Shown here: positions 9,517 through 19,100 of the stretch, one piece after another
Layout of the letters: the number at the start of each line of letters is the position of its first letter
Numbering within the stretch: the first letter of the stretch is position 1
Source of the DNA: Odiellus spinosus
Taxonomy: Eukaryota > Arthropoda > Arachnida > Opiliones > Phalangiidae
Assembly (NCBI GenBank): GCA_963920705.1
Contig: OY987225.1
Span: forward strand, 10,636,158 to 10,700,157
Reading direction: 5' to 3'
DNA: 64,000 nucleotides
Translations under genes and position numbers: made by a program
Notes under the pieces: model-generated
Seen by the model: the letters and a program-made list of their open reading frames with translations, nothing else
What the model was told of the DNA's origin: nothing
The model's database searches: none

Positions 9517-10133
9517 CGTGGGAATTTAGTGAGAATTCTCTTCTCAGAAATTTCCCACGGATCCCCTTACTCTTTCCTTCCCCTGAAATAGAGTTAAAAT
9601 ATGAATATGATCATAAAATTATGAGGTTTGTTCCATAAGTGTAGTACTGGTTACTGAGACCTAATCGTGGAGTGACGTATGTAGGTAAAACGTCCAAGAT
9701 TCTTGTAAAGCAACGCCTGATGAGGCATTATCAAGGGTTTAATTAGGGCAGACTTAATTGGGGGACGGACTGCGAGGCACTTGTAGTCAATTCTCGCGTC
9801 GTTCTCGAACAAGCTCTTGGTAGCGATGTCATACTTATAGAATATATCTTAAATGCTAACGCTTTGAGTAAGGTACACTAGCCAAACAAAAGCATGCGCT
9901 TTTGTAGCGCTAGCATTGTGTATTCACGTGCCTGTTTCCCCATTTCATTCCTTTTTCTAGTGCTATGTACGTTTTTTATCGTCTACAAGGTTTGAAACTA
10001 AAAATGCAACTTTGGTTTACGACGAAATCACGGTAAAAATTCCGAAATCCGACGAAATCAGGAGAATTTTTTTCAAAAGCTGACAAAATCAACTGGAAAA
10101 TTTAAAAATCCGAAATCAAACGAAACCCACGCT

Positions 10134-10256
10134 ATGATTTCGAAATCACACGAAATCAACGGAATGATTTCGAAATTACACGAAATCAACGGAATGATTT
10201 CGAAATTACACGAAATCAACGGAATGATTTCGAAATCACACGAAATCCAATTTGAT
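10134..10256 (+). repeat. 30-bp GAAATC minisatellite
   Basis: Four units of ATGATTTCGAAATCACACGA plus AATCAACGGA occur. They translate to a MISKSHEING decapeptide in the 60-codon ORF 10134-10316. The GAAATC core is shared with the 20-bp array at 8872. Confidence 0.85.
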
Positions 10257-10310
10257 TTCGAAATCCCGTACGTTTTTTTAGAAATGTCCTACCCCTCGGG
10301 CCTAATCCAC

Positions 10311-10893
10311 CTATAAGAAAATTTAAAAATGAATATTTAACTAGAAATAAATGAAAAACTTACCACGAAAATCCATAAATTTTTTATTGGTGGATTTAAA
10401 AGATAAGGAATCAATGAAAAAATCACTTATTAGGTTGTATTCTACCTTTTATTATTATAGACTTGTTTTAACTTTGTCGGTTTTTTAAAATAGGCCTGAA
10501 AAACCACCATTTCTTGTTAAGGTCATAGTGGGTCCTGCAGGATCTGTGTGTGATAGTGTTATTAGATCTGACCGATATCTATCAAGAAGGCACTTTACCA
10601 TTTGATACCATCATATTTGAAATTTGAGACTATCAACGATGAACTAAAAAGTGTGGAGGAAATAAGCCCATGTACTGGGGTGGTACTTGTGGATGTAGAA
10701 GTAGATGGGCGAAAGTTATTTAATCACAAAGTTTAGGTATGCGTGGACGAGCATCTTTTTTCTCTCGGATCAATAGCCCTGTTTGGCCTAGGTGCAACAC
10801 TAAGCTTCCGCACTAAACGTATATATTTCGGTGGACCATTATTACAAGAATTTCAGTTAAAAAGGATTTTCAAAACTGAGTAAGGAGTTTATA
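10311..10893. other. Unassigned AT-rich sequence
   Basis: No gene or element end is recognised. Confidence 0.5.
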
Positions 10894-10894
10894 C

Positions 10895-11330
10895 CTTACA
10901 CCAGAGGTATATAATAACCCCCTTCGGGGGGAAGTGTGAAAGGTAGGCAAAATCGACGAACAACAAGTGCCCGGCGTAAATCGCGGCGGATCGGCACACC
11001 GCTTTACTCCCAAAAAATAGTTACACCATTTTGAACCTCACAAAATTTTCCCTACGCACACTTCCGGAACTTGCGAGCTGAAGTCAACCTTCCACTCCAA
11101 TTTAACAGACAGCCTGACTCCTGAGACAGGAAGTTCTAAACACAAACCGAGCCGTCTTTATTGTTTATACAAAGACCATTTACTAGAGTAGCGACATTGA
11201 GAAGTCCAGCGCGAGCTAGTGGCCTAGATAGTCAGCAGCGGGCTCTTGTTGTTCGTGATTTTTAGCATTGGTAGTATAGGGGCTTTCATACTTCCGCCCG
11301 AAGGGGGTTATTATACACCTCTGCTTACAC
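10895..11330. mobile_element. 422-bp foldback MITE with 7-bp target duplication CTTACAC
   Basis: The element spans 10902-11323. The left end CAGAGGTATATAATAACCCC and the right end, read inward, CAGAGGTGTATAATAACCCC share most of about 40 bp. Similarity resumes at ACGAACAACAAG (10957 and 11245). CTTACAC lies directly outside both ends (10895-10901 and 11324-11330). CAGAGGTG-type ends are common in hAT MITEs, although those usually make 8-bp duplications. No coding sequence is present; the ORF at 11246-11428 is incidental. Confidence 0.75.
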
Positions 11331-11559
11331 CAATACTTTATTTTAAAATTTCTTTAATGTATTCTTTTCCAATAATGAAAATCATACAAGGAAGATACAC
11401 ATGGCAAAGAAATCTAAAAACTTTTTAATAAAGTTTAGTTAATACATAGTGGGATGTAAAGGATCCCGACCCAGTGAGAGCTTTCGGTTACGTATAACCT
11501 TTATCAATCGAATAGTTTAAAATCCTAAAAACCTTATCTTTATATACAGTGGACAAGTG
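11331..11559. other. Unassigned sequence
   Basis: AT-rich DNA between the MITE and the Penelope-like fragment. It may include the 3' untranslated end of that minus-strand fragment. Confidence 0.4.
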
Positions 11560-11583
11560 TAAAGGTCGCGACACAAGATTTTC

Positions 11584-12225
11584 TCAAATAACCCCCCATA
11601 ATTTTGATTCCGCGCACCCTTCATCTAAATTTAAATTGTCGAATTTTTTAATAAAAACCCCTTCAATGAATTTTCTTTTATACCAGTTTTTTTCCTTATA
11701 CAAAATACTCGTATCGTCCCACTTAATTTTATGCGCATCTTCCCTCTTATGTTTTAAGATATGAAATGCTAACCCATTTTCTTTATCACCCTTATCAACA
11801 CATTTTTTATGCTCATTAATTCTATCTCGGAATCTACGTTTTGTCTCCCCAATATATGATTTTTTACAACTACAATCTATCTTATATACTATTCCAGAAT
11901 TTTCTATGACAGGTACGTTTTTTGTTTGTTTACATTGAAAGAGATTTTTTAGAGTACCGTTGTTGTTACTTACTAATTTAATATTGAACTGGGAATCAAG
12001 AATTCTGGCTAATTTTTCAGTTTTTTCTTTAACATAGGGTAATACTAGTGGTTTGGGTTTTTGTTCAATTGTAATATTATTTTTAACATTGTTAAAATTA
12101 AAGATATTATCAATACAGTTTGGAGGGTAGTTTGAATTAATTAACTGTTTTTTAAGCAAGTTTTTATCAGCGATAGGGTTGTATGATTTTCATTATTCAT
12201 CTGTTCCATGGCTTTTTCAAATTTT
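11584..12225 (-). pseudogene. Penelope-like element fragment: linker plus GIY-YIG endonuclease
   Basis: The 191-residue frame (12159-11584) encodes LPYVKEKTEKLARIL at residues 40-54, a linker typical of Penelope-like retroelements. A GIY-YIG nuclease domain follows, with GIVYKI at 89-94, a CSC pair, YIGET at 102-106 and the RRFRDRINEH helix ending near 117. In these elements the nuclease nicks the target for reverse transcription. The frame is open upstream only to about 12200 and no reverse transcriptase is present, so this is a 5'-truncated copy. Its truncated side abuts the terminal hairpin of repeat copy C at 12227. The C-terminus ends with a normal stop. The sequence could still encode a standalone nuclease fragment, but no promoter or other supporting signal is visible. 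Confidence 0.8.
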
Positions 12226-12226
12226 T

Positions 12227-12260
12227 ACCTCCCCGACTGAACTTTAGTTCAGGGGGAGGT
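12227..12260. other. 34-bp terminal palindrome of repeat copy C
   Basis: ACCTCCCCGACTGAACT faces AGTTCAGGGGGAGGT. It is the reverse complement of the hairpin at 1549-1582 with almost no changes, much better conserved than the bodies of the repeats. Confidence 0.75.
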
Positions 12261-13440
12261 GTTACACTGGTCGTATCTGTGTGTCTGTCTGTGTGTCTGT
12301 CTGTGTGTCTGTCTGTGTGTGTAAGCGGATATCCTGTGTAAACGGAAGTCACGTGACCTAGCTCGTGGAGCCAAAAGTCTAGAGACGTAATCATACCAGC
12401 TTATCGTTCAATTCCGGGGAATTACCTCCTTTAAGCGTGGCTGCCACATTGAGTTTCAAGTGTCGTGCAAAGACATACAACAGGACGTCTCCCATTGCAC
12501 ATCATCGCATTCCACCATCCACTTTACGGTCGAACCTCGATGCTGAACAGCCGAAGGCGATAACAAGCAATGGGACGTCTCCCACTGTCATAATCACTTC
12601 CGACCATCCCCGCACCAAGGTCCAACCTCCAGTTTCCGATCTCAGCGTTCCATACTAGCGAGGCGTCCCCCACTAGTACAGTTCACATCAACCTTCCACT
12701 GACTCCAAACATCGCCCCACCAATGGGTAAATTGCGTCGCCAAGCGCCTAGAGATCAAGAATCAGCAAGACATTGAAAGGGGGGGGGGGGTTTTCCCCCT
12801 AACTTCATGGCCATCACGCACGGTTACTTCGATTAATATAGCCCTTCGAAAGGTTTATATAGTATCTTTTTGGAACGTATGCAAATTAGCCTCATGGGGT
12901 GATTTTGTTTGATATTGTTTAGGGAAATGAAACGCAATATTAATTTATATTATAATTAAAAATATTAAAATGGTTCATCTTAATCTAATTAATTAGAAAG
13001 TCGAAAAATTAATTTAAAATTCGAGATAGTTTAGAAGTTATTTGAGAATTTATGCAAAAATTTAAAGAAATTTGACCGATTAATGGCAGTTTTAGTTGGC
13101 AGCATGCGCCTAAGCTATTTTCCATATATATCATTTACTCGAAAAAGCAAAGGTATAACGGGCAGTATAGGCTTATCTCTGGTGCAAACTTGGGGTGGAT
13201 TGAAGAACTTAAATAACGGTGCGTTTACACGGGTATGGAAGATTGAAACAACATAATTTAGATAAGAGATAAGACAATAATAACTTCGATTATACTCGGT
13301 GAATTTTTAACCAGTTCAAGGGGAATTGGTGTATAAGATTTGAAGCTGAGGCGGATTTATGCATAATGTTAAACCACTTAAGAAAAATGATAGTCGTGAA
13401 AACTCTCCTCGAACAGAAGTAGAGTAGGTTTCCAGTGTAT
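12227..13440 (-). repeat. Hairpin-ended interspersed repeat, copy C
   Basis: This is the longest copy, inverted relative to copy A. It starts with the 34-bp palindrome (12227-12260). A GTCTGTCTGTGT microsatellite, GCGGATATCC, TTTAAGCGTGGCTGCCAC, the CATCAACCTTCCACT block, a G-run at 12780 and the GGGGTGGATTGAAGAA block follow. It ends at TAGGTTTCCAGTG near 13436. It carries about 75 bp between 13240 and 13330 that copy A lacks. The ORFs at 12437-12658 and 13290-13604 are repeat sequence, mirrored by the ORFs at 1192-1401 and 425-649. Confidence 0.75.
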
Positions 13441-13738
13441 TTGTGACACGTGTAAAATCGAGTTCGCCAGCACGCGAGTATGTGTAGACCACTAAATTTG
13501 AAGTCGGAAACCTCTTTACGCATGGAAAATATCAATGTGATTTTTTTTGATATTCTTGGGAGAATCAGCTTCATGTATGGGGAAATATCGTAATCTTCTG
13601 GCAAACTTGCAAACAGTGGCGTATTTGGTTTTAATTACTGGCACGGATTTTCAAATTAATTTTTTTATAATTTTCGCGCGTTTCGCAAATGTATTTCGTG
13701 CGAAATTGTGTACATGCGCAGAGCGAACCAGGTTAACG
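13441..13738. other. Unassigned sequence
   Basis: A 77-codon plus-strand ORF (13547-13780) is present without a recognisable motif. No other feature is seen. Confidence 0.4.
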
Positions 13739-14240
13739 CGGATACACACAGACCTGTTTTTACGCGTTTCACGCTCGTGAACTCATAGAAGTACCATTAG
13801 CACGCGCGAGCGAGGTGCAAACCACTCTAGAAAAATTTTGTACACCTGATTCCAGATTCATTTGATTGTCAGTGATTCCGAATCAATTCGCGTGATTCCG
13901 AATTGATTCGTGATTCCGAATCGATTCTCGTGATTCCGAATCGATTCGCGTGATTCCGAATCGATTCGCGTGATTCCGTATCGATTCGCGTGATTCCGTA
14001 TCGATTCTCGTGATTCCGAATCGATTCGCGTGATTCCGAATCGATTCGCGTGATTCCGTATCGATTCTCCTGATTCCGAATCGATTCGCGTGATTCCGAA
14101 TCGATTCGCGTGATTCCGTATCGATTCTCCTGATTCCGAATCGATTCGCGTGATTCCATTTAGTTTGTACACCTGATTCCAAGAGTGGTTTGCCCATTGC
14201 CCCTCGCGCGTGACCGTGAAAATAGGTCTGTGTGAATCCG
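13739..14240. mobile_element. Foldback element with a minisatellite core
   Basis: The left arm (CGGATACACACAGACCTGTT at 13739, then TTTCACGCTCG and GCAAACCACTCT) is mirrored on the right (CAAGAGTGGTTTGCCC, CGCGCGTGACCGTGAAAATA, GGTCTGTGTGAATCCG to 14240). Inside the arms the 17-mer TTGTACACCTGATTCCA occurs in direct orientation near 13843 and 14166, bracketing the 20-bp tandem array. No target duplication is convincing. Confidence 0.6.
13873..14158. repeat. 20-bp GATTCCGAATCGATTCGCGT minisatellite
   Basis: There are about 14 tandem units with A/T and G/C variants (CGTATCGATTC, TCTCGT, TCTCCT). Twenty is not divisible by three, so all minus-strand frames translate to the same 20-residue repeat. 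The three overlapping minus ORFs (13858-14251) are artefacts. Confidence 0.9.
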
Positions 14241-16075
14241 GCTTTAGTCATGCCACAATTAACAATTGACGAACTTTCTTAAACCGGATTGACATTGAAA
14301 TTTCTCGTGTTTTAATAGTCATGTATGATATGGTTGACCCAAGAGTGAAATGTAGACAGAGTGAGGAAAAGAATCACGTGATTGGATCTCGTGATGACTG
14401 CTAGTTTTAGTTTCACACTTTTTCATACATGAATTTAATGTTAATCCCAATTAAGTATAATAGAATCAGGCTTTTAATGCCTACTGTCGTGTATTTCCGG
14501 TAACATTTTAGCTAGTGTGGAGTCACGTAAAATGACGTTTGTTTCACAACTTGGTATATTTTTACTCAGGCCTGCCCTGTCAGAAAAAAAAAATATAAAA
14601 AATTTATGGTAGGGCCAAAAGAGAAACATCTATTCTTTACTCACAGCATTATCACCAAAAAACGTGTTTTTAGACGTAGGCTTATAAGGTATCTGTAGGT
14701 CGTGTAGCACCAAAAAGCGAAATTGTACGTCACAGTTCGTAGTTTAGCGTGTTATGCGGAAAGCTTATTCGTTAATTGTTTATTGAATATGTTTATTTAC
14801 GGTTATATGACGATACCGAGGTCATAACTTGATTTTGATGAAATATTTTGCCTAATGACGTTACTTGGTCTACAAATACTCTAGTTTTCTTAACGCCGAT
14901 ATTATTTTACTGAGGGACCTTGACCTTGCTTATCAAAATTTTAATTTATTGAACGTAAAATCGTTTCATTTCTTTTGAAATCTTCGACGAAGTTTGTTCT
15001 CTAGAGATTTGACTCGTTGAAATTTTAAATTAAGTTTCATTCGTTTGAATACAATTTATTGGTAAGGAAGTAATTTTGAATTTGAATCATTTATTTGATG
15101 CGTTTATTATTTGTTTGGACATTTTTGGTATATTTTCATTGACCTGAACTCTAATTTTTATTACTGAGTTGTGACTGAAATATTAGTTTGGAAATCAAAA
15201 GGTTTTTTTTTTTCTGACTCATTTTTCTCTGTAGTAATTTTTTGTTTTCGTAAAAGAGTTATTAATGCCTACTGTCGTTTATTTTCGGTGATGTTTTAGC
15301 TAGTGTGTAGTCACGTAAAATAACGTTTGTTTCACAACTTGTGTTGTATACTGAAGCCATGTATAGGTTCAATTTGATATAACATTTTGCCTTTTCACGT
15401 TACTTGGTCTACAAATACTCTACAACCGTCAAAATTCTGATATGGTTTTAAAAGAAGAACCTTGACCTTGTGTATTTAATCTCATATCGAGATTAAATGT
15501 TTTTCGCATCTAATTTTAATTGGTTTATCAATATGTTATTTGTATAGATATTTTTTTTAAGATTTTATATTTTTTAGATTAAAATAAATTTATTATTCCA
15601 GAAGATTTTGTAGAATCTAGTTCTCAGGATTACCGGTGTTGAAAATTTATTTTGCTAATGTTATCTTGATGTCTGTGTTTTCTGCCCGCTATTTGGTAGT
15701 GGTAAGATTAATATTTTTAATTTTAATTAATTGACTTATTTGGCGTTTATTTGATAATTTGCTTTACTTAAATTGTTCGTGTAAGGGCTATTTTACATAT
15801 TACCAAAGATTGCTAATTTCAGTTGTCTTAATTCTGATTTTTTTGTTTTAATACTGAATTATGGACTGGATTATTTATCTTGAAATCTATGTGGTTATAT
15901 CTTATTTATTTTCCTTTTTTTCTCTAGTTAGGTTTGGTTTTAAGTAGAGAATTATTTAGGGTTGTGTTGGTATACTGAAGAAATGCATATAGGTTCAATG
16001 TGATATAATATTTTGCCTATTTCGCTGTTTCTTCTACTCATCCAATACTCTACATTTCTTTTCATCTTTTATTTT
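14241..16075. repeat. AT-rich region with three diverged direct copies of one segment
   Basis: TAATGCCTACTGTCGT, GCTAGTGTG-AGTCACGTAAAA and GACGTTTGTTTCACAACTTG at 14475-14560 recur at 15268-15342. TTTTGCCT followed by TTACTTGGTCTACAAATACTCTA occurs near 14848-14884 and 15387-15422, with a weaker version at 16010-16055. ACCTTGACCTTG follows at 14920 and 15459. There are no ORFs. The stretch may be intronic or upstream DNA of the exon at 16171. Confidence 0.6.
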
Positions 16076-16152
16076 AGGTAGGGTTAGGTTAGGTTAGATT
16101 ACCTTAACGTCGGGGTCGGGGAGGTTATATTTTGGTTTCCCAACTTGTAATA
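16076..16152 (+). repeat. Direct repeat left of the hexapeptide exon
   Basis: The sequence ATTTTAGGTAGGGTTAGGTT, then GTCGGGGAGGT and TATTTTGGTTTCCCAACTTGT recurs at 21568-21636. A weaker copy lies at 20920-20975 (GGTTAGGTGGGG, then ATATTTTGGTTTCCCC). It lies immediately upstream of the open frame containing the zinc knuckle. Confidence 0.7.
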
Positions 16153-16170
16153 TTTATATTCTTTTCCAAG

Positions 16171-19100
16171 TTACGGTGAATCAGCTGTTACATCCACACG
16201 GAAATTCTCTTCAAAGATACAGTGCTTTGCTTGCCGCCAATTTGGTCACATGAGGGCTGAGTGTAGAGTTGGGAGTGCCTCGAAACAAAAATCTATCGGC
16301 CAAACAAATTGTAGTTTGCCATCTCGAACAACCGTGCCAGTTTCAAGTTTGCCATCTCAAATAACTGTGCCGGTTTCTAGTCTGCCATGTCAAATAACCG
16401 TGCCGGTTTCTAGTTTGCCGTCTCAAATAACCGTGCCGGTTTTTAGTTTTCCATCTCAAATAACTGCGCCGGTTTCTAGATTACCGTCTGAAATAACCGT
16501 ACCAGTTTCTAGTTTGCCGTATCAAAGAACAGTGCCAGTTTCTACTTTGCCATCTCAAACTACTGTACCGGCATTGAAATCAAACCCATCAAACAACGAC
16601 CAATATATCATGGAACTAGATGATGATATTGAAATTGATGAAGACGTACTAATTGCAATTGAAAATAAGTCTATGGCCGAAAGTCAGGCGTCTCATCTAT
16701 CTCAATTATCCCAAGATATTCAGTTTTCGCAAGATGTCATGGTTACCCTAGAAATCGAGTCGTCGCAAAAAATCGAGTCGTCGCAAGAAATCGAGTTGCT
16801 GCAAGAAATTGAATCATCGCAAAAGATGGAATCGTCGCAAAAGATGGAATCGTCGCAAAAGATGGAATCGTCGCAAAAGATGGAATCGTCGCAAAAGATG
16901 GAATCGTCGCAAAAGATGGAATCGTCGCCAAAGATGGAATCGTCGCCAAAGATGGAATCGTCGCAAAAGATGGAATCGTCGCCAAAGATGGAATCGTCGC
17001 CAAAGATGGAATCGTCGCCAAAGATGGAATCGTCGCCAAAGATGGAATCGTCGCCAAAGATGGAATCGTCGCCAAAGATGGAATCGTCGCCAAAGATGGA
17101 ATCGTCGCCAAAGATGGAATCGTCGCCAAAGATGGAATCGTCGCCAAAGATGGAATCGTCGCCAAAGATGGAATCGTCGCCAAAGATGGAATCGTCGCCA
17201 AAGATGGAATCGTCGCCAAAGATGGAATCGTCGCCAAAGATGGAATCGTCGCCAAAGATGGAATCGTCGCCAAAGATGGAATCGTCGCCAAAGATGGAAT
17301 CGTCGCCAAAGATGGAATCGTCGCCAAAGATGGAATCGTCGCCAAAGATGGAATCGTCGCCAAAGATGGAATCGTCGCCAAAGATGGAATCGTCGCCAAA
17401 GATGGAATCGTCGCCAAAGATGGAATCGTCGCCAAAGATGGAATCGTCGCCAAAGATGGAATCGTCGCCAAAGATGGAATCGTCGCCAAAGATGGAATCG
17501 TCGCCAAAGATGGAATCGTCGCCAAAGATGGAATCGTCGCCAAAGATGGAATCGTCGCCAAAGATGGAATCGTCGCCAAAGATGGAATCGTCGCCAAAGA
17601 TGGAATCGTCGCCAAAGATGGAATCGTCGCCAAGGATGGAATCGTCGCCAAGGATGGAATCGTCGCCAAGGATGGAATCGTCGCCAAGGATGGAATCGTC
17701 GCCAAAGATGGAATCGTCGCCAAAGATGGAATCGTCGCCAAAGATGGAATCGTCGCCAAAGATGGAATCGTCGCCAAAGATGGAATCGTCGCCAAAGATG
17801 GAATCGTCGCCAAAGATGGAATCGTCGCCAAAGATGGAATCGTCGCCAAAGATGGAATCGTCGCCAAAGATGGAATCGTCGCCAAAGATGGAATCGTCGC
17901 CAAAGATGGAATCGTCGCCAAAGATGGAATCGTCGCCAAAGATGGAATCGTCGCCAAAGATGGAATCGTCGCCAAAGATGGAATCGTCGCCAAAGATGGA
18001 ATCGTCGCCAAAGATGGAATCGTCGCCAAAGATGGAATCGTCGCCAAAGATGGAATCGTCGCCAAAGATGGAATCGTCGCCAAAGATGGAATCGTCGCCA
18101 AAGATGGAATCGTCGCCAAAGATGGAATCGTCGCCAAAGATGGAATCGTCGCCAAAGATGGAATCGTGGCCAAAGATGGAATCGTGGCCAAAGATGGAAT
18201 CGTGGCCAAAGATGGAATCGTGGCCAAAGATGGAATCGTGGCCAAAGATGGAATCGTGGCCAAAGATGGAATCGTGGCCAAAGATGGAATCGTGGCCAAA
18301 GATGGAATCGTGGCCAAAGATGGAATCGTGGCCAAAGATGGAATCGTGGCCAAAGATGGAATCGTGGCCAAAGATGGAATCGTGGCCAAAGATGGAATCG
18401 TCGCCAAAGATGGAATCGTCGCCAAAGATGGAATCGTCGCCAAAGATGGAATCGTCGCCAAAGATGGAATCGTCGCCAAAGATGGAATCGTCGCCAAAGA
18501 TGGAATCGTCGCCAAAGATGGAATCGTCGCCAAAGATGGAATCGTCGCCAAAGATGGAATCGTCGCCAAAGATGGAATCGTCGCCAAAGATGGAATCGTC
18601 GCCAAAGATGGAATCGTCGCCAAAGATGGAATCGTCGCCAAAGATGGAATCGTCGCCAAAGATGGAATCGTCGCCAAAGATGGAATCGTCGCCAAAGATG
18701 GAATCGTCGCCAAAGATGGAATCGTCGCCAAAGATGGAATCGTCGCCAAAGATGGAATCGTCGCCAAAGATGGAATCGTCGCCAAAGATGGAATCGTCGC
18801 CAAAGATGGAATCGTCGCCAAAGATGGAATCGTCGCCAAAGATGGAATCGTCGCCAAAGATGGAATCGTCGCCAAAGATGGAATCGTCGCCAAAGATGGA
18901 ATCGTCGCCAAAGATGGAATCGTCGCCAAAGATGGAATCGTCGCCAAAGATGGAATCGTCGCCAAAGATGGAATCGTCGCCAAAGATGGAATCGTCGCCA
19001 AAGATGGAATCGTCGCCAAAGATGGAATCGTCGCCAAAGATGGAATCGTCGCCAAAGATGGAATCGTCGCCAAAGATGGAATCGTCGCCAAAGATGGAAT

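Larger units (their letters stand above)
8661..10310. repeat. Composite block bounded by inverted GGCCTAAT...GAGGGG motifs and filled with GAAATC repeats
   Basis: The left edge has TAGGCCTAATCGAGGGGTCG (8664-8683). The right edge has the partial inverse ACCCCTCGGGCCTAATCC (10291-10308). A direct 13-mer GAAATCCCGTACG occurs at 8694-8706 and 10260-10272. Both ends hold GAAATC-rich minisatellites (8872-9034 and 10020-10256). A complete MITE (9212-9516) sits in the middle. This may be one old element with an insertion, but the end motifs are imperfect. The remaining DNA (9517-10020) has no recognisable feature. Confidence 0.35.

Noticed and set aside
13858-14251. Three overlapping ORFs with a GITRIDSESRESIRNH-type repeat
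   Set aside because: They are all translations of the 20-bp minisatellite in the three frames.
16085-16105. Telomeric TTAGG array
   Set aside because: Only two or three units, interstitial, and repeated as part of a longer dispersed segment at 21568.
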